Positions 1 through 5,575 of a DNA stretch of 5,575 nt are shown in pieces. Location of the stretch: contig DVKA01000108.1 in NCBI GenBank assembly GCA_018716365.1, positions 1 through 5,575 on the forward strand, given 5' to 3'. The number at the start of each line of letters is the position of its first letter. Within the stretch, counting starts at the first letter, position 1. A program made the translations under genes and the position numbers. The notes below the pieces were generated by a model, which was not told the DNA's origin, did not search any database, and saw only the letters and a program-made list of their open reading frames with translations. The DNA is from Candidatus Caccocola faecipullorum. GTDB lineage: Bacteria > Synergistota > Synergistia > Synergistales > Synergistaceae.

Positions 1-381
1 ATGCTGCCGGTCAAGTACAAGGTCAAGATAAAGCACCTGCGCCAGCTCTCGAAGGGCGCGGGGCTTGAGGAACGCATAGCAATGATGGAAGAGATGTTCC
101 CAGCCTACGGCAGAATATTCTCGAACTCGCTCAAGGAAGACGACGAAGAGCTTGCGCTCGATATGTCGATAGAAAGGTATATCTATCTCAAGGCCCTTTC
201 GATACTAAAAAGCGGCGTCCCCGGATTCCACACGGCGATCGCCTACTTCCTGCTTAAGGCGTACGAAGTGGCGGACATCATTCGAGTAGTGGAAGACGTG
301 CGCTACAATTACGACCGCAACGTCGCGATCAAATACCTCATCAGGCCGATATTCAACGGGGGTGAACGCACATGGCAGTAA
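1..381 (+). CDS. atpC: V/A-type ATPase subunit C (AC39/NtpC family), C-terminal part
   Basis: Subunit C (the d subunit in eukaryotic naming) is the funnel-shaped socket that sits on the membrane c-ring and receives the central axle (D/F). The frame is open from the first base and gives 126 residues, against roughly 320-350 for the family, so this is most likely the C-terminal third of a gene that begins outside the window. The Met at position 1 is probably internal, although it coincides with the window edge. The segment is helical, with a family-like region at about residues 51-114: ALDMSIERY, then LKALSILKSG, then AYFLLKAYEVADIIRVVED. This resembles the final helices of vATP-synt_AC39 proteins, where an AKExEIKNLR-type helix is usual; here the equivalent is diverged (KAYEVADIIRVVEDV). 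The last codons overlap the start of subunit I, which indicates translational coupling. The identity rests on weak sequence similarity plus strong operon context. Confidence 0.82.
   Translation: MLPVKYKVKIKHLRQLSKGAGLEERIAMMEEMFPAYGRIFSNSLKEDDEELALDMSIERYIYLKALSILKSGVPGFHTAIAYFLLKAYEVADIIRVVEDVRYNYDRNVAIKYLIRPIFNGGERTWQ
358..365 (+). promoter_or_regulatory. Ribosome binding site for subunit I
   Basis: A GGGGGTGA stretch lies inside the 3' end of the subunit C frame, 6 nt before ATG 372. This spacing favours 372 over the in-frame ATGs at 381 and 387. Ribosomes finishing subunit C stop at 379-381, so re-initiation at this site is plausible. Confidence 0.6.
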
Positions 382-2342
382 TGAAAATGGTCGCCCTGAC
401 CATGATAGGGCCTCAGTCAGAGATGGAGCCGGTCGCCCGCCAGATGGTCCTGACGGGAGGCTTCCAGCCGCTGCCGCTCGACATGCTCATCAACGACAGG
501 TCGCTGCGCTCAAAGCTGACCACAGAGACTGAAAATCCCTACGACATATTAGTTACGAAAATCTCCGCGATATGGAAGGTCGCGGGAGAGGCCGTGCCCG
601 ACCCGCAGCCCGTGACCATCAAGAAGGATTTCACGCTCTCGAAGGCGCGGATGCTCGTCGAGCAGACCTCGAACAGGCTCCAGATATGGGACCAGCGCCG
701 CAGCGCGCTTGTAGACGAAGAAGAGCTGCTGCAGGCGGCGAAGCTTTTCGTCGAGGCGCTGCACGGCACACGCTTCGGGCCGATGGACCTCGCGGAGGGA
801 ACTTTTGCGAAGGCATTCTTCGGATGCCTCTCGAACGACAACTTCCAGCGTCTCCAGGAAAGCACGGAGGAGTCGCCGATAGTCGTCAACAGCCTAACGA
901 CGTCGAAGGGCAACACATGGGCGCTGGTCATCACGTCGCCGGACTACGCCGGCTCGACGAAGAAGCTGCTCGACGCCGTCTACTTCAAGGAATTCTCACT
1001 GAAGGAGATAGCGGCGCAGATCGAGAGCGACAACCCTCTCGAACTGATCGAAAAGCGCATCTTCAACCATCAGCGCGCGATACGCGGCCTCGCTAAGGCC
1101 GCGAAGGAAATGCTGCGCGAGCACCGCGAGAAGTACGAGCTGCTCTTCTCCGAGCTCTACACGATGCAGCGCGTCTACGACGTCTGCAAAGGACACGGCG
1201 AGGTCAGCGGTATGTTCGTCCTCTCCGGTTGGATTCCTGCGGACACCTACGCGGCGATAAGCGAGACCGTCGCCGCCGAGGCCCCCGGCACGACGCTGAT
1301 AGTCGAGGACACAAGCGACATTTCGTCGCTCGGCATACGCATACCGATAAAGCTCAAGAACAACGCGATCGTCCGCTCGTTCCAGGACATCGTCGCGCTC
1401 TACAGCCTGCCCTCCTACGGAGAGATGGACCCGTCGCCCTTCGTCGCGATTTCGTTCGTCCTCTTCTTCGGGTTCATGTTCGGAGACGTCGGCCACGGCC
1501 TGATGATCTTCCTCGGCTCTGCCTTACTTGTGAAGCGCGGCATCATGCGCAGCTCGCTGGGGCGCGTCATGAAGATGGCGGCGGCATCGTCGGTCATCTT
1601 CGGATTCCTCTACGGCAGCATCTTCGGCATGGAAGACCTGCTGCCCGCGGTGTGGCTCAGCCCGATGCACGACATCAACAGGCTCATCGCAATAGCGATT
1701 TGCGTCGGCGTAATCATGATAAGCCTCGGCCTCGTGCTCAACATGGTCAAGCAGTTCCGCGCGCACGATTTCGGACGGCTGCTCTTCGACGGGCAGGGGA
1801 TGGCGGGGCTTCTGCTTTACTGGCTGCTCTGCGCGCTCGCGATGGTCTACATAACGGGAGTGCCTATTTCAGACACGCTCGCCAACATAATGTGGGGCGG
1901 CGCGCTCGTCATGCTCGTGCTGATGGTTTTCCGCGACGTGCTCGCGCGCTATCTGCTGCATGAGAAGGGCGAGGGCGAGTCGCCGGTGCTCAATATGTTC
2001 GAGATAGTGCACAGCCTGCTCTCGTTCCTCTCGAACACGGCGTCGTTCGTCCGTCTCGCGGCTTTCGCGCTGAACCACGTCGGCCTCTCGCTCGCCGTCA
2101 TCATGCTCTCTGAGATGGTGCATACGCTGCCCGGCGGAATCGTGATGAAGGGCATCGTGCTCGTGCTCGGCAACCTCATTATAGTCGGCCTCGAAGGCCT
2201 CATAGTCTTCATACAGACGCTGCGTCTCGAATACTACGAGTTCTTCGGCAAGTTCTACAAGGGCGGCGGCAGCGCCTTCAAGCCGGTCGGCTGGAAGCGC
2301 GAACGCGGCAAATATTCAAAGGCGGGCGCCGAAGAGATATAG
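372..2342 (+). CDS. atpI: V/A-type ATPase subunit I (membrane stator, a-subunit)
   Basis: Subunit I supplies the two ion half-channels next to the c-ring and anchors the peripheral stalks. The 656-residue length is normal for a bacterial NtpI. Residues 1 to about 350 form the cytosolic arm, with helical stretches around 85-130 and 205-275 and the family-typical SGWIPAD at 285-291. The membrane part follows, with about seven or eight hydrophobic segments near 356-388 (probably two), 401-420, 437-458, 474-494, 505-521, 545-580 (long) and 590-615. Hallmarks are FFGFMFGDVGHG at 365-376, GFLYGSIFG at 411-419, and the channel helix around R561 (SFVRLAAFALNH, 558-569). R561 aligns with yeast Vph1 R735, H569 with H743, and R618 (TLRLEYYEF) with R799. 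Both channel arginines are therefore present, which argues for a working motor. The start at ATG 372 overlaps subunit C by 10 nt. The chain ends in a basic, soluble tail. Confidence 0.97.
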   Translation: MAVMKMVALTMIGPQSEMEPVARQMVLTGGFQPLPLDMLINDRSLRSKLTTETENPYDILVTKISAIWKVAGEAVPDPQPVTIKKDFTLSKARMLVEQTSNRLQIWDQRRSALVDEEELLQAAKLFVEALHGTRFGPMDLAEGTFAKAFFGCLSNDNFQRLQESTEESPIVVNSLTTSKGNTWALVITSPDYAGSTKKLLDAVYFKEFSLKEIAAQIESDNPLELIEKRIFNHQRAIRGLAKAAKEMLREHREKYELLFSELYTMQRVYDVCKGHGEVSGMFVLSGWIPADTYAAISETVAAEAPGTTLIVEDTSDISSLGIRIPIKLKNNAIVRSFQDIVALYSLPSYGEMDPSPFVAISFVLFFGFMFGDVGHGLMIFLGSALLVKRGIMRSSLGRVMKMAAASSVIFGFLYGSIFGMEDLLPAVWLSPMHDINRLIAIAICVGVIMISLGLVLNMVKQFRAHDFGRLLFDGQGMAGLLLYWLLCALAMVYITGVPISDTLANIMWGGALVMLVLMVFRDVLARYLLHEKGEGESPVLNMFEIVHSLLSFLSNTASFVRLAAFALNHVGLSLAVIMLSEMVHTLPGGIVMKGIVLVLGNLIIVGLEGLIVFIQTLRLEYYEFFGKFYKGGGSAFKPVGWKRERGKYSKAGAEEI

Positions 2343-2362
2343 GCGCGTTAAAATCGTAACAC

Positions 2363-2386
2363 CCGCGCGGCGTTCGCACTGCGCGG
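2363..2386 (+). repeat. GC-rich hairpin in the I-K gap
   Basis: CCGCGC at 2363-2368 pairs perfectly with GCGCGG at 2381-2386 around a 12-nt loop. It starts 20 nt after the subunit I stop codon. It is followed by an A-rich stretch rather than a T-run, so it does not look like an intrinsic terminator. It could act as a 3' stability element or a processing boundary that separates atpK translation from the upstream message. It is short, and GC-rich DNA yields such pairings by chance. Confidence 0.4.
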
Positions 2387-2395
2387 CTGAACTTA

Positions 2396-2424
2396 TAGAA
2401 AAAACGAAAAATTCAAGAAGGAGA
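2396..2424 (+). promoter_or_regulatory. A-rich translation leader and ribosome binding site for subunit K
   Basis: About 25 nt of strongly A-rich sequence (roughly from 2397) leads into AAGGAGA at 2418-2424, 9 nt before ATG 2434. The stretch stands out against the GC-rich surroundings and should be unstructured in mRNA. A proteolipid is needed in many copies per complex, and in the E. coli F-type operon the c-subunit gene has an unstructured AU-rich leader that boosts its translation. A similar role here is an inference from position and composition. Confidence 0.55.
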
Positions 2425-2433
2425 TGCATTTCA

Positions 2434-2862
2434 ATGTTTGGACTGATGTTAAGCGGCGGTACGGTGGCGGCTCTTGTAGTGGCGGGGCTCGTCCTCAGAA
2501 ATAAGCGTATGGAGAACGGCAGAAAGATATACACGACGGCGCTCGCCGTTTCGTCGCTGCTCGTGCTTACCGGCGCGCTGCTCGCGCTCTTCTCGGGGAC
2601 CTCGGTCGCGGCTGAGGAAGCCGCCGCGGTGGCGAAGGAGGTATCCATCGGAGCAGGCCTCGGATTTATAGCTGCGGCGGCCGCTACGGCTATCGCCTGC
2701 GTCGGAGCGGGCTTCGCAGTCGCCAACGTCGGCTCGGCCGCCATGGGCCTCGTCGGCGAGAAGCCGGAGATGCTCGGAACGACGCTCATCTATCTCGGCC
2801 TTGCGGAAGGTATCGCTATCTACGGCGTCATCGTCTCGCTGCTGATAATACAGAAACTCTAA
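2434..2862 (+). CDS. atpK: V/A-type ATPase subunit K (c-ring proteolipid)
   Basis: Subunit K forms the rotating membrane ring that carries H+ or Na+ past subunit I. The protein has 142 residues, a little shorter than the four-helix Enterococcus hirae NtpK (about 156). The C-terminal half is a clear proteolipid hairpin: an Ala/Gly-rich helix at about 71-104 (GAGFAVANVG at 91-100), a polar loop with GEKPE at 108-112, and a last helix at 115-140 with the ion-binding E125 in LAEGIAIYG. The N-terminal half does not look like a duplicated hairpin. It has a hydrophobic stretch at 3-21, a basic segment at 22-31, and a second hydrophobic stretch at 34-53 ending in a signal-peptidase-like SVAA (57-60) before an acidic EEAAA. 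There is thus one carboxylate per chain. The position of the E. hirae sodium ligand Gln110 aligns with V96. ATG 2434 is well placed after a strong ribosome binding site. Confidence 0.95.
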   Translation: MFGLMLSGGTVAALVVAGLVLRNKRMENGRKIYTTALAVSSLLVLTGALLALFSGTSVAAEEAAAVAKEVSIGAGLGFIAAAAATAIACVGAGFAVANVGSAAMGLVGEKPEMLGTTLIYLGLAEGIAIYGVIVSLLIIQKL

Positions 2863-2881
2863 GCTCGGAGACTCCGGTCAG

Positions 2882-3190
2882 ATGAAAGCGTACCTTGTGA
2901 GCGACAATCACGACTCCCTCGTAGGCATGCGCCTCGCGGGCATCGAAGGGACGCTTGTACACACGCCAGAAGAGACGCACGACGCGATCCGTGAAGCGCT
3001 GAAGATACGCGACCTTGCGATTCTCGCGATAACGGAGAAGGCCGCCGAAATGGCGGAGGAGGCCGTGCGTCAGCTTCGCGAGCGCGGCGAGCTCCCGCTC
3101 GTCGTCGAGATACCGGACAGGTTCGGCACGAAGCGCGGACCCGATTTCCTTACGAAATATGTGCAGGAGGCCATCGGCGTAAAGATGTAG
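2882..3190 (+). CDS. atpF: V/A-type ATPase subunit F (central stalk)
   Basis: Subunit F is a small cytosolic protein that binds subunit D in the rotating central axle and tunes coupling between ATP turnover and rotation. The E. hirae equivalent is called NtpG. The 102-residue length is typical. The sequence fits the family: a first strand (MKAYLVSD, 1-8), the GMRLAGIEG segment at 15-23, a helix at about 29-41, a strand and turn DLAILAITEKAAE at 44-56, and the late LPLVVEIPDRFG at 71-82, ending in a helix (FLTKYVQEAIGV, 89-100). It begins 19 nt after subunit K; the best upstream Shine-Dalgarno-like sequence is CGGAGA at 2866-2871, about 10 nt from ATG, which is weaker than those of K, E and A. 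This may lower its yield relative to the multicopy proteolipid. Confidence 0.95.
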   Translation: MKAYLVSDNHDSLVGMRLAGIEGTLVHTPEETHDAIREALKIRDLAILAITEKAAEMAEEAVRQLRERGELPLVVEIPDRFGTKRGPDFLTKYVQEAIGVKM

Positions 3191-3196
3191 CCGCGC

Positions 3197-3270
3197 GGCC
3201 TGCCGTCTGTTTCGTTTTCCGGCGGGGCCTCTCTCCGCGCGCTTCGCGGAGTTTCGCCCCCTTTCGGGGC
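3197..3270 (+). repeat. Cluster of three inverted repeats in the F-E gap
   Basis: The 100-nt gap holds three successive potential hairpins. The first is imperfect: GGCC 3197-3200 and GCCG 3202-3205 pair with CGGC 3220-3223 and GGCC 3226-3229, with small bulges. The second is perfect: CTCCGCG 3233-3239 with CGCGGAG 3245-3251, 5-nt loop. The third is perfect: GCCCC 3256-3260 with GGGGC 3266-3270, 5-nt loop. No long T-run follows any of them; only TTT follows the second. They may be an mRNA processing or stability island, a leaky attenuator, or a dispersed palindromic element. Function is inferred only. Confidence 0.5.
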
Positions 3271-3281
3271 CGGACCGACAT

Positions 3282-3290
3282 AAGAGGTGA
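3282..3290 (+). promoter_or_regulatory. Ribosome binding site that decides the subunit E start
   Basis: AAGAGGTGA abuts three tandem ATG codons at 3291, 3294 and 3297. The AGGTGA core ends at 3290, which leaves 0, 3 or 6 nt to the three starts. Normal spacing favours 3297, giving a protein that begins MNEVSTEK. Confidence 0.65.
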
Positions 3291-3911
3291 ATGATGATGA
3301 ACGAAGTATCTACTGAAAAAGTGAACAACCTTAGAGACATAATCCTTAACCGGGCCGGCGACGAGCGGAAGAACAACCTGGCCCGCGGGCACAAGGACGC
3401 CGACGCGTGGCTCGCGCGCGAGAACGAGAAGCTTCAGCACGAAGTCGACCTCGTACTCCAGGACGCGCGCAAACGCGCGGAGGATATACGCCGCCGCCAG
3501 ATTCTCTCCGCGGAGAGAGACAAGTCCACGGAGACGCTGCGCCTTCAGAACAGAATACTCTCCGACGCGATGGGCCGCCTTCAGGACAAGCTCGTGCATC
3601 TCCGCGACAGAGAGGACTACGCCGACATACTTGCGGGAATGTGCATAGAGGCCGCAGAGATGCTCGGCGTCAAGACGCCGCTCAAGCTGCGCCTCGCATC
3701 GATGGACGCGGCTCTCGCGCCGAAGGTCATCGAAAAGACGCAGGCCTTCAACAGCGATATAGTCATAACGGCCGACGCCGACCCCGCGCCGATACTCGGA
3801 GGCTGCTGGGTCATCACGGCGGACGGACACAAGCAGGTGGATATGGACTGGCAGAGCGTCACGCAGGAACACGCCGACGTTCTCGCCGAGCGCCTGCTGC
3901 CCCTGCTCTAG
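3291..3911 (+). CDS. atpE: V/A-type ATPase subunit E (peripheral stalk)
   Basis: Subunit E pairs with a G/H-type partner to form the peripheral stalk, which holds the A/B hexamer still against rotor torque. The longest frame gives 206 residues, close to the family's usual 190-210. Ribosome-binding-site spacing suggests the true start is the third ATG at 3297 (204 residues). Residues about 8-105 are charged, Ala/Arg/Glu/Leu-rich and likely coiled-coil (QDARKRAEDIRRR, 57-69). Residues about 108-206 form the globular head that contacts subunit B. The head carries the family-typical ILGGCWVITADGHKQVD at 168-184; homologues usually continue VDNTF, whereas this one reads VDMDW. The ending, with EHADVLAERLLPLL, matches the usual last helix. 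It sits 17 nt upstream of subunit A. Sequence similarity is moderate, as is normal for this fast-evolving subunit, and the context is decisive. Confidence 0.93.
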   Translation: MMMNEVSTEKVNNLRDIILNRAGDERKNNLARGHKDADAWLARENEKLQHEVDLVLQDARKRAEDIRRRQILSAERDKSTETLRLQNRILSDAMGRLQDKLVHLRDREDYADILAGMCIEAAEMLGVKTPLKLRLASMDAALAPKVIEKTQAFNSDIVITADADPAPILGGCWVITADGHKQVDMDWQSVTQEHADVLAERLLPLL

Positions 3912-3914
3912 CCT

Positions 3915-3921
3915 AGGAGGG
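3915..3921 (+). promoter_or_regulatory. Ribosome binding site for subunit A (TTG start)
   Basis: AGGAGGG, a near-perfect Shine-Dalgarno sequence, ends 7 nt before TTG 3929. The ATG at 3922 directly abuts it, so it has no spacing and is in the wrong frame. The strong site probably offsets the weaker TTG initiator. Confidence 0.8.
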
Positions 3922-3928
3922 ATGGCTT

Positions 3929-5575
3929 TTGGAACCGAAAAATAACGGCCGCGCCCTCCATCAGGGGACAGTCGAATTTGTAAACGGCCCGGTCATCAAG
4001 GCCGCAGGTATGCGCGACTTCGGTATGCGCGAGGTCGTCCACGTCGGGCCGAAAAAGCTGATGGGCGAAATAATAAAAATGGACGGCGACAACGCGACGA
4101 TACAGGTCTACGAGGATACGGACGGCCTGAAAATCTACGAAGACGTCGCCGGCACGGGAGAGCCGCTCTCTATCGAGCTCGGCCCGGGGCTTATAGGAAG
4201 CTTCTTCGACGGCATAGGCCGCCCGCTCGACGCCCTGCTCGAACACGAGGGGATGTACATCTCCCCGGGGACCACCGTCAACATGATCAACCGCGACAAG
4301 ATATGGGACATCACGCCAGTCGCCAAGGTCGGCGACATGGTCGCGGGCGGTATGGTGCTGGCGACGATTCAGGAAACACCGCTGCTCGTCCATAAGATCA
4401 TGGTGCCGCCGGATCTCGAAGGCGAGGTCACGTGGATAACGCCCTCCGGCAAGCACAGCGCAGGAAGCGACGCCGCGAAGATAAAGGACGCCTTTGGACG
4501 CGAAATCACGATACCGATTATACAGCGCTGGCCCGTCCGCACGCCGCGCCCTTACCGCGAGCGCCTTCTGCCGAACGAGCCATTCGTAACCGGGCAGCGC
4601 GTCATCGACGGCCTCTTCCCACTTGCAAAGGGCGGCACGGCCTGCATCCCGGGCGGATTCGGCACGGGAAAGACGGTCACGCAGCACCAGCTGGCGAAGT
4701 GGGGCGACGCGCAGGTCGTCATCTACATCGGATGCGGCGAACGCGGCAACGAAATGACCGACGTTCTCGAACAGTTCCCGGTGCTCGAAGACCCGCGTTC
4801 CGGCCGTCCGCTCATGGAACGGACGATACTGATAGCGAACACGTCCAACATGCCGGTCGCCGCGCGCGAAGCGTCGATATACACCGGCATCACGATAGCG
4901 GAATATTTCCGCGACATGGGCTACGACGTGGCCATCATGGCCGACTCGACCTCTCGCTGGGCGGAGGCTCTGCGCGAGCTCTCCGGGCGTCTTGAGGAAA
5001 TCCCGGCCGAAGAAGGCTTCCCCGCCTATCTTCCGAGCCGCCTCGCGGAATTTTACGAGCGCGCCGGACGCGTCGTCACAATCGGCGGAGAAAACGGCAG
5101 CGTCAGCATCATCGGCGCGGTCTCGCCTCCGGGCGGCGACTTCACCGAGCCCGTAACGCGCCATACGAAGCGATTCATCCGCTGCTTCTGGGGGCTCGAC
5201 AAGAACCTCGCAAATGCGCGGCATTACCCCGCCATCTCGTGGACGGACTCGTACAGCGAATACGCCGCCGAAGTCGACGGATGGTTCTGCGCGAACGTAG
5301 ACCCGCGCTGGGGAGAGGTGCGCGACGAAGTGCGCAACATCCTCGCCGAGGACAACAAAATACAGCAGGTCATCAAGCTCGTCGGCGAAGACGTGCTTCC
5401 CGACGACCAGAGGCTCGTCGCCTTCACGGCCTTCCTCATCAAGAACGGATACCTGCAGCAGAACTCCTTCACAGCCGACTCATATTCGCCGCCGATCAAG
5501 GGGTTCGAGATACTCTCCGTCATCCTCGACTTCTACCACAAGGCGCTCGACCTCGTGCGCAAGGACATCCCGATC
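3929..5575 (+). CDS. atpA: V/A-type ATPase catalytic subunit A (3' end beyond window)
   Basis: Subunit A alternates with B in the hexameric head and performs ATP hydrolysis or synthesis. The window holds 549 codons of an expected ~580-600 and ends exactly on a codon boundary with no stop. The start is TTG 3929. In this frame a TAG lies at 3914, no other initiator falls between them, and the next ATG (residue 28) would remove the conserved VNGPVI segment (18-23). Domains in order are an N-terminal beta-barrel (about 1-80; GEIIKM and the IQVYEDT segment), LGPG and DGIGRPLD (94-101), the A-specific non-homologous insertion (about 115-185), and then the nucleotide-binding core. The Walker A motif is GGFGTGKT at 242-249 (K248). 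[11 protein letters not shown] follows at 268-278 (catalytic Glu271, Arg272), then the Walker B region [11 protein letters not shown] at 337-347 (D339), [12 protein letters not shown] at 399-410, and HYPAISW. Everything needed for catalysis is present. The second Walker A residue is Gly, where Thermus and Enterococcus have Pro. Confidence 0.98.
   Translation, partial: MEPKNNGRALHQGTVEFVNGPVIKAAGMRDFGMREVVHVGPKKLMGEIIKMDGDNATIQVYEDTDGLKIYEDVAGTGEPLSIELGPGLIGSFFDGIGRPLDALLEHEGMYISPGTTVNMINRDKIWDITPVAKVGDMVAGGMVLATIQETPLLVHKIMVPPDLEGEVTWITPSGKHSAGSDAAKIKDAFGREITIPIIQRWPVRTPRPYRERLLPNEPFVTGQRVIDGLFPLAKGGTACIPGGFGTGKTVTQHQLAKWGDAQVVIYIGCGERGNEMTDVLEQFPVLEDPRSGRPLMERTILIANTSNMPVAAREASIYTGITIAEYFRDMGYDVAIMADSTSRWAEALRELSGRLEEIPAEEGFPAYLPSRLAEFYERAGRVVTIGGENGSVSIIGAVSPPGGDFTEPVTRHTKRFIRCFWGLDKNLANARHYPAISWTDSYSEYAAEVDGWFCANVDPRWGEVRDEVRNILAEDNKIQQVIKLVGEDVLPDDQRLVAFTAFLIKNGYLQQNSFTADSYSPPIKGFEILSVILDFYHKALDLVRKDIPI

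Noticed and set aside
572..1963. Open frames within subunit I in other plus-strand frames (572-1096, 1229-1963) and on the minus strand (539-934, 996-1496)
   Set aside because: They are Arg/His-rich low-complexity shadows inside a gene with clear family motifs, without plausible ribosome binding sites.
2393..2399. TTATAGA as a possible -10 promoter element before subunit K
   Set aside because: No convincing -35 sequence lies 16-18 nt upstream, and an A-rich leader yields such matches by chance. An internal promoter is not supported.
3233..3270. Intrinsic terminator after subunit F
   Set aside because: The stems are good, but no T-run follows them and the next gene belongs to the same complex. 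I kept it only as a hairpin cluster.
2828..3872. Minus-strand open frames of 188 and 240 codons across F, the F-E gap and E
   Set aside because: They run antisense to recognised subunits and show biased composition without motifs. Both cross the hairpin gap only because GC-rich DNA has few stops.
3922..3945. Seven-codon open frame (MAFGTEK) overlapping the subunit A start
   Set aside because: Its ATG abuts the Shine-Dalgarno sequence with zero spacing, so initiation there is unlikely. Calling it a regulatory leader peptide would be speculation.
3908..5224. 438-codon open frame on the minus strand opposite subunit A
   Set aside because: It lies antisense to strongly conserved catalytic motifs, has an Arg/Asp/Ala-rich composition typical of reading GC-rich genes backwards, and has no family-like motif. 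It is a codon-usage shadow.
1..5575. A previously undescribed system, such as a defence, mobile or biosynthetic cluster
   Set aside because: Every gene is a recognisable V/A-ATPase subunit with expected motifs. I see no extra unknown gene inserted in the operon within this window.

Overview
This window is almost entirely one plus-strand operon for a rotary V/A-type (NtpA/AtpA-class) ATPase. The gene order is C (3' part only), I, K, F, E, A (5' part, running off the right edge). All six reading frames are co-directional. Two pairs are tightly packed: C and I overlap by 10 nt, and E and A are 17 nt apart. K and F are 19 nt apart. Two longer gaps, I-K (91 nt) and F-E (100 nt), both contain GC-rich inverted repeats. 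I see no RNA gene, mobile element, CRISPR array or insertion sequence, and no gene-free stretch longer than 100 nt.

The source looks like a bacterium with a GC-rich genome. It has strong Shine-Dalgarno sites, a TTG start, and many ATA isoleucine and AGG arginine codons despite the high GC content. A bacterial V/A-type ATPase with this protein style fits an anaerobic fermenter. Synergistota is my best guess from general resemblance, but the sequence alone does not prove it.

Layout: 1-381 is the C-terminal 126 residues of subunit C, the socket that joins the rotor axle to the c-ring. 372-2342 is subunit I, the membrane stator with the ion half-channels. 2434-2862 is subunit K, the c-ring proteolipid, carrying one ion-binding Glu. 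2882-3190 is subunit F of the central stalk. 3291/3297-3911 is subunit E of the peripheral stalk. 3929-5575 is catalytic subunit A, with intact Walker A, GER and Walker B motifs; it starts at TTG and is cut by the window edge. Subunits B, D and the second peripheral-stalk protein (G/H) are not in the window; B and D would be expected downstream.

Together these encode most of an ion-translocating motor. A (with B) binds and hydrolyses or makes ATP, F (with D) and C form the rotor axle, K forms the ring, I is the membrane stator, and E is the stalk that holds A/B still. The region is core metabolism rather than an accessory island. The points worth a second look are the non-canonical N-terminal half of the proteolipid, its missing sodium-ligand glutamine, the A-rich leader before K, the hairpin cluster before E, and the subunit order.
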